A DNA stretch of 64,000 nt from Apodemus sylvaticus. Lineage: Eukaryota; Chordata; Mammalia; Rodentia; Muridae. Each line of letters opens with the position of its first letter. Within the stretch, counting starts at the first letter, position 1. The stretch lies in assembly GCF_947179515.1 (NCBI RefSeq), contig NC_067472.1, positions 167,401,275-167,465,274 on the forward strand. The letters are read 5' to 3'. Shown one piece after another: positions 22,540 to 33,627 of this stretch. Under the pieces are notes generated by a model. That model ran no database searches and was not told the DNA's origin. It was given only the letters and a program-made list of their open reading frames with translations. Position numbers and translations under genes: made by a program.

Positions 22540-23470
22540 ATTCTTTATGAATTTCACATCATGTACACCAAGCCCATTCATCTCCTTGTCCCTCCATATC
22601 TGTCATTACAACCTCCCCTCATCCATAAAAAAATCTGTCCATAGAAGCTGCAGTGTGCCCCACAGTATAGCCTTTTGCCCAAATAGCTTTACTTGTTAAT
22701 ATTCATTTCGATGAGTCATTGATCTAGTTCTCAGCCTCTGACTTCTGCTCTACTGTCAATACTGGATATTTATCTTGACTCCTGTTAGATATCCTGTTGT
22801 TTCCCTGCATTATGGAGACCCTTCAGCTTTGAATCAGTAAGATTTGCCCTTTCATGCACTCCAGCATTTCGTAGATGGTTTAGACATTAGGGCAGGTCAG
22901 GGCCTGGATATTAGCTAAGTTAATTAGCCCACCAGACCTCCTGCAGGCATGCCACCAGAGTCAACTCTACAGCACTTCCATGGTAAGGAGCAGGGCCAGT
23001 TCTTCAGTGCTCATCCCCCCTAGAGGCTGGCTATACCACACCCAGTCCCGCCATGAAGCCAGCACTGCCATTCTACACATGCAAGTTAAAGTGACTGTCC
23101 TCCTTAGTGCTGTTGCTGGAGAGGGGCTGGGCCAGCTCTCCTGAGTGCTGAAGTCATTGAGGGGCATATCTAGCTCTGCATAATCCTTAGGCATCAATAT
23201 GGCCCCAGGAGGTAGCACATGACTTCTCACATGAGGCTGTTCCTCACTCTCTCATTTCCAGTTTATCTCTTCAGACTGTGCAAACCATTCCTCTTCCCTT
23301 TCTCTCCCACCACATACTTTCTCACTGTCGTGGCCCCTGCCCACCAGTGATGCATGGAAGTGAGCAAGCCTCTGGGTGTCTTGTTTTTCTAATTCATTGG
23401 TCAAACAATCTTTATATTTTTGGTTGTTTTCTGTTGCTTATTTTCTTCTCCACTGCCAGCCAGTAAGCAA
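22540..23470. mobile_element. Old interspersed repeat inside unit C
   Basis: The stretch is absent from the equivalent place in units A and B (after the ctttcatgtcatctttt text). Segments such as caagcccattcatctccttg and cttcagactgtgcaaaccat look like an old rodent L1/HAL1-type 3' region. I cannot name the family with certainty. No coding sequence is seen. Confidence 0.35.
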
Positions 23471-23774
23471 GACACTGGGTGTCTTATTTTAATAATTCAT
23501 TATTTATATGATCTTTATATCTTTGCATGTTTTCTGTTGTTTGCATTGTTCATTTCTAATTGCATTTGATGAAACAGGAAGCAACACAACTTGGTGGTGT
23601 TTGTGAAGACCATTTTATGAGCTAAAATATTGTAGAGAAAATTTTGTGTGTTGCTTAGAAGGATGTGTGCTCTGGGGTTGTTGGATAAATTACTAGCCAC
23701 TTGTGGTCTCTTTTAGTTAAAGTGTTTTATCTATGAAGGTTCATTGTCAATTTATTTTCTGAATGATATGCAAT

Positions 23775-23940
23775 AATAAGCGGTGTAGTGATACGAGCCT
23801 GTAATCTGAGAAGTCTAGAGGCAGAGGGAGGCAGATCATTATGAGTTCAAGGACAACCTGACCGACATGGTGAGTTTCAGATGAGCTAAAACTACACAGT
23901 GAGACCTTGTTTCAATAAAATGAACAAAAAGAGAAAGAAG
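23775..23940 (+). mobile_element. Degraded B1-type SINE, sense
   Basis: The text gcctgtaatctgagaagtct, then ggcagagggaggcagatcat, gagttcaaggacaacctgac and a cagtgagaccttgttt end match the B1 layout, with an A-rich tail. It is strongly diverged, so it is old. Confidence 0.7.
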
Positions 23941-23999
23941 AATTTGTATATTAAGATACCAGAGTATGTTTGAATTTATTGGCATATGCATGCATGCAT

Positions 24000-24042
24000 A
24001 CACACACACACACACTCACTCCCCCCCACACACACACATATT
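24000..24042. repeat. (CA)n microsatellite
   Basis: CA repeat interrupted by ctcactccccccc. Confidence 0.8.
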
Positions 24043-25399
24043 TTCAATAAATTATCCATTGAGTAGTATGTATGCATTATTATTACATCTATTTCTTAAT
24101 CTGTTGTGCCAAGTAAGAGTACATACCACTTATTCTTTCATATTCCATTCATTTGTAATATTATTTTCATCCCTTATTTTCACTCTGTACATGTCTTTGT
24201 CAATAGAAATGTGTTTCTTGAATATAGGCAACACTGAGAGAAGCTTTGTCACACAACCAAGCAGAGTTAACACAATTTTCATTTAAGAATAAGGTAAATA
24301 TGCTACTCTTATCATTTGGAGGGTTTCCTAGATGATTTGAGTACTAACTCTGCCTTTTTACTTTATTCTTCTTAAAAGGGTACTAGGTCTTTAATTTGGA
24401 AATTGTTGGTTCCTTCTTAATACTATTTCTCTATTCTCATTATATTTAGTCTTTCCCAAAGCCTCATTAATTTGAATTTCTTTCTCATACATAATTAGAG
24501 GCATCATTCTTCCACTGGAAACTGAATAAGGCAAACACATGTTAGAAAGATCAGATCCACCAAAACACTTCAGCTAAATGTCAGACAGAAAGAATATACA
24601 TGGATTAGTTTGAAGGCAATTTCAGACCAGCTTCTTCAAAGGGTTTATAGTCCAAGCCCATGCTTAAAGATGTACTCTGGGCAAGGAGGGGCAGGACAAT
24701 TCAGTATAGACTGGCATACAGAGATAAGCAAATCAGTCAGATTAGAGACTGCATCCTACTGTATTTTATTTTTCTTCCTGTTGCAGAAGATGAAATTGAG
24801 CATTCCATTGGTTGAGGAATAATATAACTCATTGCAGTGGCCCACAACCTTGAGTTAAAAATTCTTCACTGCAGTTTAAACTACCATTGGGCTTAACAGT
24901 CATTTACCCATTTGTCATTGTTCTTCATTATCTATTGTTCTCCCTTGTAGTGACCTGGACAATTGTGATATAACAGAGAAGAGAAAGTGCTTGATGTCCT
25001 CCAAAGGTACTCTACTTCTTGTTTTCAAATTTGGAATGCAGACCCAAGCTACATATCCTAATGAGTGAAAGTGTTCTCACACAGGTCTTAATAAGAAGTA
25101 GCACTTCCATCATAACACACACTCTGGATCTATTTTTTCTCATTTGATGGACTCATCTCATGACTATTGTTCACAGTGAGGGCCTCCAGTCTCCTAAACC
25201 TGAAAAAGAAATCTCAGTCCAAAACATAAAAAATGTTTAATGCAAAGTGAAATCATTTCCTCACATAGCCTTAGATGCTGAGTAGCTGTACTCAAGCCAT
25301 GAGCTACTTCACAAGCAGTAGAAAAGTACTTTCAGAGGGTGCCCAAATACAAACAACTTGAGTTGGTCCTTAAAGGAGGAAATAGTAATTACTTGGAGA

Positions 25400-26280
25400 T
25401 AGGTGGACCAAAGTGGATGGGATGGGAGAGCCCAATCTGTGAGTGGAAATGGGACAGATGCCAAGAAACATCTTAGGGGGTATCTAGAAAGGTCTCTAGT
25501 ATGTTACTTGATCCAAGTATTCATACTGGAAATCACATGGTCTGCTCAGTGTTTTTATAAGCCTCATCTGGGTCAGAAACTTTCACTCAGCTCCTGAAGG
25601 CATATCTCAATTCCAGAGCAAGGAAGCAGAGTCTAGAATCAATCTGTGGAAGGGTCTTCTGCCTTGTCTTCTCTCCACCTCTAGACCAAAAAAATGGGAG
25701 AAAGGTAAGGATATATCCCACGAATGTTCAGAGTTACTGTCATGCAGAGTTCACATCTGTGTTGATATGACAACATGCAACATGCATGGTCTAGGCTTTC
25801 TTCCTCAGAAGGCATGAAATAGAAGCTTCCCTTAGAAGCAGAAAGGTGACCTGCTTTAAACACTTTTCTTACTTTCCCACAAATCATTTCTATTTGTTAC
25901 TGGCATTCCTTTAAGAAAGAAGGTGACATGCTTAGTTTTTCCCCAGGGTAGAAACATGTAAACAGGTGAATTGTTTGTGGGTTCCCAAAATTGATCCACC
26001 GTGTGTGTATGTTGCCTCTTGGAAGAAACTGATGGTTAGAATGTGAGTAACTGAAGAAATTTCAGAAGTGTTTATTTACAAAAACCATGAGTCCTAGGGA
26101 CACAGGAAATGCATGGGTACTATGAGAAAGCAAAGCATGCAGCAAGTTGTCCACTCCTTGACTTCAAGAATAAGCAGGTGTAATTGGTACTGCAAAACAA
26201 GAGAGAGAGAGAAAGAGAAGGGTGTCAAAGAGTATTGACTTTGAAGAGCAAGTTTGGAAGAAATAGGAGACAGGTTTCTG
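25400..26280. other. No recognisable gene
   Basis: Single-copy-looking sequence. It lies where unit C would be expected to carry its receptor exon, but I see no GPCR similarity, only short chance open frames. A GA-rich run occurs at about 26201-26219. Confidence 0.5.
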
Positions 26281-26283
26281 TGA

Positions 26284-26380
26284 TTCCAGGCTGGCCTCAG
26301 ACTCCCTAAGTCATGAAGAAAAATCATGAACTTCTGATTCCACCTAACAAGCACTAGAGTTACAGGTGAACACCACCTTA
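26284..26380 (-). mobile_element. B1-like SINE remnant, antisense
   Basis: The text ccaggctggcctcagactcc followed by gagttacaggtgaacaccac is the reverse complement of a diverged B1 or related SINE (the A-box-side text of the element lies at the right end). Low sequence identity suggests an old copy. Confidence 0.55.
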
Positions 26381-27060
26381 ACCACATTTCTGCTGACTGC
26401 AGCTGATCTCCACTGCCTCCTTAGCCCCATTTGAAGCTTCTCCCCTTCTGCTTCACAAGTTTTCATTCATCCACAATTGTGATTGCCATCTTGTTTATAG
26501 TGTGGGTAAGTCTCCTATGCTTTTTCTTTACTACTTTCCAATCCGCATATTGTTGTAGTGTATGAAGAGTTTGTAAAGGGATTAATTCTTTCCAGGTTAG
26601 ATGGCTTAATGTATAAATAATTGCAGTACAAGCATAAGAACATGCATTCCAGCTTCCAGAATAATGGGCCTGGAAGGGCATGCTCATCACTTCAGTGCTG
26701 AGAATACAGAGACCAGAGGATCCCTCATTGTGCTGGTCTGCTGTTGAGTCTTTGAGCTCGATGTTCAGTAAAAAATCTATCTCAAAAAAATAAGGTAGTG
26801 ATCTATTGAAGAAAATTTGATGTCAGCCTGTAGCTTCTTCAAATGCCTAAGTGCACACTGTGCACATGCACATGTATATACAGGCACACTTGCATGCACA
26901 CACCAATTCACCCATGCACACACTCACACATTGCACTGGTCCTGAGGAAGTTTTTCTGCATTGCAATTCATACTCTGAAATGAAGACCAGGTAAAATCTC
27001 TCATTCTTTTGTACTACAATTCTATCCTCAGAAAACTGGTTAAAAAAAAAAAAACAGTCA
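26380..27060. other. No recognisable gene between units C and B
   Basis: The stretch contains a CA/CATG-rich segment (about 26860-26930) and a short A run near 27043. No conserved open frame is seen. Confidence 0.5.
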
Positions 27061-27599
27061 TTCTGTATACCATAGGCTCTAGGAAGGATTCCAAGTGACA
27101 ATATAGGTAAGCATTTAAAGAATGCAGTCGTTTAGGCCACATGGGAGTTTGTCCTATCCCTTTAGCAACTAGAGTCTAGTTGCAACCACCACTAGACTAT
27201 GAATCACTATACATATTTCAAATGCTGTACTTTCTTGCCTCTCTTCAATCTACATAGAAAGCTTTCATCATCAGAGAAAACTCCCCATCTTCTAGAATAG
27301 ACTATAACTCATGTTATGTTAGGTTTCTCTCTTTTCTCTGCTGTCCACTTGGCTGTCTTCCATTAGACACACCCATCTTTAAGGTCCTTCTCTGCAGCAG
27401 CACTCAGACCTCACCTCCCCTTCCTTCCTCTGCTGAGCAATCATCTCAGAACCACACCCAGACTCTGGCTGTGTACCTAAGTACATCCTGCTGCTCACCA
27501 AAGCTGAGCTGGGTCCTTACCTCATTGTCCTGACCATGATCAGCATCAGTGATTTTTTTCCTGTATGAATAATTCGGCAAATGCTCAGGATTGTCTATA

Positions 27600-29235
27600 A
27601 AATTTTACTAATATTGAAAATGTGTTTGTTTCGTTCTTTATACTCCAGATTTCATTCCCCTTCCAGTCCACCCTCTAGCTGTTTTACATCCCATACCTCC
27701 TCCACACCCCCTCTCTCCACAAAGATGTCCCCACCCTACCCCCATTCCACCAGACCTCTAAACTCCCTGTGGCCTCCGAGGGGTCTCTTGAGGATTAGGT
27801 AGATCTTCTTTGACTGAACACAGACCCAGCAGTCTGCTGCTATATATATGTTGGGGGCCTCATATCAGCTGGTGTATGCTGCCTGGTTGGTGATCCAGAA
27901 TCTGAGAGATCTTGGGGTCCAGGTTAATTGAGACTGCTGGTCATCTTACAGAGCCTCTCTCCTCAGTTTCTTCTACCTTTCCCCTAACTCAACCACAGTG
28001 TTCAACAGCTTCTGTCCATTGTTTGGGTGCAAATATGTATATCTGACTTTGTTTGGGTGCAAATATCTATATCTGACTCTCTCAGCTGCTTGTTGAGCCT
28101 TTCAGAGGGCAGTCATGATAAATCCCATTTTGTGAGTGCTCCATAGCCTCAGTAATGGTGTCAAACCTTGGGTCCTCCTCTTGAGTGGATCCCACTTTGG
28201 GCCTATCACTGGACCTTTTTTTCCTCAGGCTCTTCCCCATTTCCATCCCTGCAGTTCTTTCAAAGAGGAATAATTCTGGGTTGTAAATTCGACTTTGGGA
28301 TGGCAACCCCATCCCTCACTCAATGCCTTGACTTTCCACTGGAGATAGGTTCTACAAGTTCCCTTTCCCCACTGTAGGGCATTTCTTCTAAGATCCCTCC
28401 CTTTGAGCCCTGAGAGTTTCTCATGTCCCTGTTCTCTGGTACATTATGGAGTATCTCCAACAACCTCCTACTTCCGGAGGTTTCCTGTTTCCATTCTTTC
28501 TGCTGGCCCTCCTTTTCCCCGACCCAATACTAGATCATGTTCCTCTTTTGCCCTACCCTGTCCCCTTTCCCTCCCAGATCCCTTCCACCCCCATTTGTTT
28601 GCTTTCTTCACCCTCCCTCATGGTACTAAAGCATCCCCCCTTGGGTCATTAAGCTTGTTGACCTTTCTGAGTTCTGTGGACTGTATCTTGGGTATTCTGT
28701 AAATTTCTTTGTTAATATCCACTAATTAGTGAGTACTTACCACGCAGGTCCTTTGGGGTTTGAGTTACCTCTCTTTTTTTTTCATTTTTCAGAGTTACCT
28801 CTCTTAAGATAATATTTTCTAGTTCTATCCATTTGCCTGCAAAACTCAGGATTTCCTTATTCTTAATAGCAGATTAGTATTCCATTGTGAAAATAAACCA
28901 TGTTTTCTGTATCCATTATTCTGTCATGGGACATTTCTGGGTTCTTTCCAGCTTCTGGCTATTACAAATAAGTCTGCTATTAACATAGTGGAACAAGTGC
29001 CCCTGTTGCATGGTGGGGAATCTTTTAGGTATATTCCCAAGAGTGTTATTGCTGGGTATTCAGGTAGATCTATTTCCAATTTTCTGAGGAACCTCCAAAT
29101 TGATTTCCTGAGTGGTTGTACCAATTTGCAATCACATCAGCAATGGAGGAGTGTTCCTTTTCCTCCAAATCCTCACCAACATGTGTTCTCAGAGGTTTTG
29201 ATCTTAGCCATTCTGACTGGTGGAATTATCTGTGC
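27600..29235 (-). mobile_element. 5'-truncated L1 (3'UTR and ORF2 C-terminus), antisense, older
   Basis: The reverse complement gives the L1 3'UTR (27600-28740) and the end of ORF2. Readable ORF2 text at 28924-29124 includes WRFLRKLEIDLPEYPAITLLGIYLKDSPPCNRGTCS-like sequence. The 3'UTR differs from the young L1s here. A 30-bp tandem duplication lies at 28021-28078, and acctctctt is duplicated around 28766 and 28797. Confidence 0.85.
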
Positions 29236-30314
29236 TTATCAATCACATTTGTTGCATTTGCCTTTTTAATTTATACCAGACCCCCTACCTTATGCTGTCA
29301 AGATTTGCATATATGCAGTCATTAATGAATAAACAATGTCACAGTCTCACAAAAACTGAGCATAGGGATATAAAAAATGTTCCATCTTCATGGACTGACA
29401 CACTGAGACATTTCTAGACTACATGGATGTTTAAGTAAAGGATAAGGTAATTTTTTATCCTTTAAGTTTTAGATTTGGATCTTTTTCTTTCTCTTGACTT
29501 ACTGCTTTTATGAAGATTTGAAGCACAATGTTGGATAATATCAGGTCAAGAGGACATACTCATTTCTTATTTGCTAAACACTTTTTTGTTGTCCCACTTC
29601 AGAGAGCTTTTGTCTATCTCTTTGTGATGTTAGTTCACCATATTAAGCTATCCTTCCTCTTTTCCAAGTTTCTTTACAGACTATCATCCTGGGTGCCATT
29701 CAATCTTGTGACTTGATTTGCTATATCTTTAGAAATGATCTCTTTTTCCTTGTTATTTATGTTCTTTATTACATTTATTTATGCATTTTTCTATGATGAT
29801 CTATCCTTGCATCTTGGAATAACATTGACTAGGACACTGTAAATATAACTTATCTATATTATTATCAGTTTTTCAGCTTCATGCATGTACACAATTCATT
29901 GTGATCATACTGACACACTGTTAGTCTATCTCAAGCCCTGACCAATCTTATTGACCATCTTTTTCCTCCCAACCAGTCTGTTTTCTACTTTCATGTCATC
30001 TTTTCATGATTCACTGATTATTTCATCATTATGTCATTGTAGATTTCCTATTAATTCATTTCTCTGTCATTTCTAATGTTATCCTTATTGTGAACTGATA
30101 TTATACAAAACTTTGCAATTTCTCAGATGCGTATAAAGAATACTTTATGATATAAAATATGACATAAAGAAATACATAGAAATTTTCTGTGGGTTTCAGA
30201 CAAGGATATATGTTCCACAGTTCTTAGATGAACTATTATGTACTAGTTTGCAAAAAACCCTTTGATCTGTAATGCAGTTTATCTTTGAAGTTTCTGTGTC
30301 AAATTATTCTCTAG
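29236..30314. other. Non-coding part of unit B, with ancient L1 fragment
   Basis: No gene is seen. About 29470-29900 contains diverged antisense L1 ORF2 sequence shared with units A and C, so it predates the duplications. Confidence 0.5.
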
Positions 30315-30360
30315 ATAACATATATTAATGGGATATGGGTATCCCATTAATATATGTTAT
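30315..30360. repeat. Perfect 21-bp inverted repeat with 4-base spacer
   Basis: The arms are 30315-30335 and 30340-30360, exact reverse complements of each other, separated by tggg. Unit A carries the left arm (with small differences, about 557-580) but not the right, so the right arm arose in unit B by copying of the left arm. It is followed by short tttacatcat repeats (30361-30400). Confidence 0.9.
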
Positions 30361-30399
30361 TTTACATCATTTATTTACATCATTTATTTACATTTATCT

Positions 30400-32160
30400 A
30401 CATCTACATTTATTGGTTTCTAGTACTCAGTAGTGTTTATTCTATGAAACAGGTACATATTCACACAAACTTACCAACACAGAGGTACACACATTACCTT
30501 TTAAGGAACAGTTCCATTTATGTTCCATTTATGAGCACAGACATTTCTATCTTTCTTTCACATTTCATTAATTTGCATTTTCTCTTTCCATCTTTTTGTT
30601 TTTGTTATATGCTTGTCTTTGGCAGTAAAATGCATTTCTCATAGATAAAAAATGTTGGATAGTCTTTTGTCACCCAGTCAAGCACTCTTATCTTTATAAT
30701 TGTGTGTTAATACCATTTAAACTTAAGGTTACTATTGATATGCACGTGCTAATTCCTGTGATTTGGGGATAGTTTTGGTTGAACTGAAGATTGACTCTGC
30801 ACTTTATTCTTTATTCATCTTAAAGGATTCTCTTTTATTGAGCTTTAAAATGGTTGATTCTTTTTTACTATCATTTCTCTAGTCCTCTTGTAACATTTAG
30901 TTGTTTCCTAAGGTCTCATGACTTTGAATCTTTTTCTTCCTCTCCTCTGTGAAATATTGCATTTTCTTTTTATAAGTTGAGTCCCAGCTTTTCTGTGCCA
31001 TCATTATTCTATTGGGATGTCAACAATGTAAACACGGATCAGAAAGTTCAAACAGAACACTTCAGCTGTTTGTAAAGTGAGGAAACTGGTCATAGCATAG
31101 GAGTGTGGCAATTCCAGACCAACTTCCTCTCATGGTCTTTTGTTCAAACCTCTATCACAGGGTTGCTATGAGTAAGGGCATGGGGCAGACTGTTTAGTTC
31201 AGGTTGGTGAGGAGAGACAAAATAAACCAGATCCAATGGGAGGTGTGGCAGAGTTGATCCACTTTTGGCTTCCTGCTTCTGTTTCATGAAGCTGAGAAGC
31301 CCCATGGCAAACAATTGTGCAGATGACTGAGGTGCTATCATCACCATCAAGTTCATAAGCTCTTGATGTGCAGATGATACCCTGAATGAAAATCCTGTGC
31401 TCTTGTGTCAAGATTCCAAAAAAGAATGAGATGATCTTGGTGAAAAAATGAGTTTGTTGGGTGATAACCATCAAAAGTCTTGTATGAGATCAGTTTGCAA
31501 GGTCTTCTGGGTAGGTGCTTTCCCTGTGCTCTGAGAATCCTCAGATGATTTGTCCTTCATGAAGGCCTCCATCTTGGATAAAGTTAGTCAGAAGGATCCT
31601 GCGAAGCAAAGGTCTCTATGCAGGATACTGTTCAGGCTACGCTACTGCGAGCACAGGAACTGCTCTCATTCTGCACTATTGGTTGGTGTCAGAATGAAAG
31701 GGGAATACCACGGTAGTTTGTCATTTCTCCAGATGTTTCTGTGGCTTTCTGGGTGAGAAAGAGAAGCATCAAGGCTGTTTGTAGGGGAATTAGAGTGAAG
31801 GGAAAGCTCTCAATGCTGCTACCTGCCCAGCTACACTGTTCTCTTTTCCAGACCGTTTGCATCCATTTAGAGATCTCACATTTCTTCTTGGGGATTGGGA
31901 TACTATTCCCAAATGGAGGTCTTCTGTTCTCTGAAGTACAGCCTACAATTCTCGTGCCAGAGACATGTGCATTTGCATGTAGGTACGAGTCATAACCAGA
32001 ACAACATTTACTCCAATTTTAAGCAACTCTTGAATGTCTGGCTCATTTGTTACAGTTTAAGAACTCCATTGTACTCCTGCAGAGAACAGGGCACTGGTGA
32101 CATAATTAAAAGAAATGTGCTTGCTGTCCCTCAAGGATTATCTGCTTCCTAGGTTTCAAA
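30400..32160. other. Receptor upstream non-coding region, unit B
   Basis: This stretch is collinear with 600-2457 of unit A. Short open frames are not conserved in frame between the units. No gene is seen. It probably contains distal regulatory or intronic sequence of the receptor. Confidence 0.5.
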
Positions 32161-32169
32161 ATTTTAAAT

Positions 32170-32475
32170 GAGTACACAGGCTTTCTAGCATAAGAAACAT
32201 GGCTGTTCCCCTACAGATTGTGACTCTCATTCACAATTCCAAATATTGCCCATTTGATAGATCCCTTCCAGTGGCTGAAGGAAGGTACGGCTTGTGCCAA
32301 CAACTTCCATTTCCCTACACCTGAGAAGAAATCTCAGCCCTAAAAAAGAAAGAACATAAGTTTCAGAGTTCTATCTTTTCCTAGCATAACAAGGAATGCT
32401 TAGCAACTGTACTGGAACCATCGTCTACTTCATATCATGTTGGTCTACAGATAAAACAAATAGTACAAACTGGAT
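32170..32475 (+). promoter_or_regulatory. Conserved block upstream of the receptor exon (candidate 5' exon or promoter)
   Basis: The block is retained in unit A (2944-3276) and, in diverged form, in unit C (about 25130-25310). It contains cacctgagaagaaatctcag and atgcttagcaactgtactgg. Mrgpr genes usually have a 5' non-coding exon upstream of a single coding exon, which would fit. No TATA box or donor site is clear enough to place the exon. The role is inference. Confidence 0.35.
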
Positions 32476-32613
32476 ATAAAAGAAGTTTCTAGCACTTCTG
32501 GAAAATTGATAAATTACTTACTCTGTGATCCTGTTTTTCCCCTATTTATAGAGCTGTGCTAGACATTCTTTCATAGTCACATGGTTCTGACAGGGTATAA
32601 TGTGTTCATATCT

Positions 32614-32627
32614 CTGCTTCTCTGCAG
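32614..32627 (+). promoter_or_regulatory. Predicted splice acceptor of the receptor coding exon
   Basis: A pyrimidine-rich run, ctgcttctctgcag, lies 25 bases before the ATG. It supports a spliced 5' non-coding exon and explains why the in-frame ATG further upstream (32581) is probably not used. In pseudogene unit A the equivalent reads atttctttacaag. Confidence 0.6.
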
Positions 32628-32652
32628 GAATGACAGTGGAAAATTCCCAAGC

Positions 32653-33627
32653 ATGGGTCCAACCACCCCAGCCTGGAACATTAACAACACAGCAGTGAAT
32701 GAAAGTTACAACCCTGAACATTTCTCCTGTATCATTGAGTTCAATACTCTGAGTATTCTTACTGTCATCATTACCATGGTTGGACTGACAGGAAATGCCA
32801 TAGTGCTGTGGATTCTAGCCTTCCACATGAATAGGAATGCCTTCTCAACCTATGTCCTCAACCTGGCTGGTGCTGATTTCTTGTACCTTTGCACTCAGAT
32901 TTTGCGTTCCCTGGAGTGTGTCTTTCCGTTAAACATAAGAAACTTCAAATTTCTCTACATTGTATTAATGTTTGCTTACCTTGCAGGTTTGTGTATGATT
33001 GCAGCCATTGCTGCTGAGCGCTACCTATCTGTTGTGTGGCCCATCTGGTATCACTGCCAAAGACCAAGACACACATCAGCCATCATGTGTGCTCTGCTCT
33101 GGGCTCTCTGTATAATGTTGAGCCTCCTGTATGGGGAAGGTTGTGGCTTCTTGCTCAGTCAATATAATATTTCTTTCTGCATTACTTGTGAATTAATCAT
33201 TATGGCACTTATAATAATATTATCTGTGGTTCCATCTGTGTCCAGCATGGCCCTGTTGGTCAAGATCATCTGTGGATCACACAGGATTCATGTGACCAGG
33301 TTCTATGTGACCATTGCTCTCACAGTGGTAGTCTTCTTATTCTTTGGTCTGCCCTTTGGGATCTACTGGTCTCTCGTGCCATGGGTTACGCATAATGGAA
33401 TAATTTTCTCTGATAAGGTTAAGAAAGTGATAAAATGCCTGTCCTGTGTTAACAGCTGTGCCAATCCCATCATTTACTTCCTCGTTGGCTCCATTAGGCA
33501 AGGCAGGTTTCAACCACAGACTCTGAAGCTACTTCTGCAGAGAGCCATGCAGGACACTCCTGAGAAAGAGAGTGGAAAGAGGGGTCCTTCACAAGACGGG
33601 GAAACTGGAAACAGTCCAGTGCAGTAG
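32653..33627 (+). CDS. Mas-related G-protein-coupled receptor, Mrgprb/x-like
   Basis: This gene encodes a 324-residue class A receptor of the plasma membrane. Family members act in itch, pain or mast-cell sensing, coupling mainly through Gq or Gi. The N-terminus has sequons NNT (11) and NES (16). Seven hydrophobic helices are visible. TM1 has GNAIV (Asn48), TM2 has LAGADFLYL (Asp75) and TM3 ends ERYLSVVWPIW (122-132). TM6 has FFGLPFG (no CWxP tryptophan, as in other Mrgprs) and TM7 has NPIIY (271-275). Cys164 with Cys176 or Cys179 could form the TM4-TM5 disulfide known in this family. The tail LKLLLQRAMQDTPE is family-typical. The ATG at 32653 is chosen because it has A at -3 and G at +4 and follows a splice acceptor. 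An in-frame ATG at 32581 would add 24 residues. Assignment to a particular Mrgprb or Mrgprx orthologue is not possible here. Confidence 0.95.
   Translation: MGPTTPAWNINNTAVNESYNPEHFSCIIEFNTLSILTVIITMVGLTGNAIVLWILAFHMNRNAFSTYVLNLAGADFLYLCTQILRSLECVFPLNIRNFKFLYIVLMFAYLAGLCMIAAIAAERYLSVVWPIWYHCQRPRHTSAIMCALLWALCIMLSLLYGEGCGFLLSQYNISFCITCELIIMALIIILSVVPSVSSMALLVKIICGSHRIHVTRFYVTIALTVVVFLFFGLPFGIYWSLVPWVTHNGIIFSDKVKKVIKCLSCVNSCANPIIYFLVGSIRQGRFQPQTLKLLLQRAMQDTPEKESGKRGPSQDGETGNSPVQ

Larger units (their letters stand above)
21245..25400 (+). repeat. Duplication unit C (diverged, no receptor exon found)
   Basis: Ordered diverged matches to unit B include aagctttcatcat at 21339 and 27252, catttgtcattgttcttcat at 24910 matching the sequence upstream of the receptor near 32046, and cctgaaaaagaaatctcag near 25198 matching acctgagaagaaatctcag near 32319. 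The match fades after about 25330, where unit B would run into the receptor exon. No receptor text (such as RNAF, NLAGADFLYL or SCVNSCANP) is found after it. The unit also carries its own old repeat insertions. Confidence 0.65.

Noticed and set aside
24610..24822. 70-codon frame in unit C
   Set aside because: The homologous stretches in units A and B do not keep this frame.
28403..28702. 99-codon proline- and serine-rich frame
   Set aside because: It lies within an antisense L1 3'UTR. An overlapping frame is also open, and there is no conserved domain.
32581..32652. Upstream in-frame ATG of the receptor, adding 24 residues
   Set aside because: The added text has a splice-acceptor pattern and does not look like Mrgpr N-termini. 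The ATG at 32653 has a better context.
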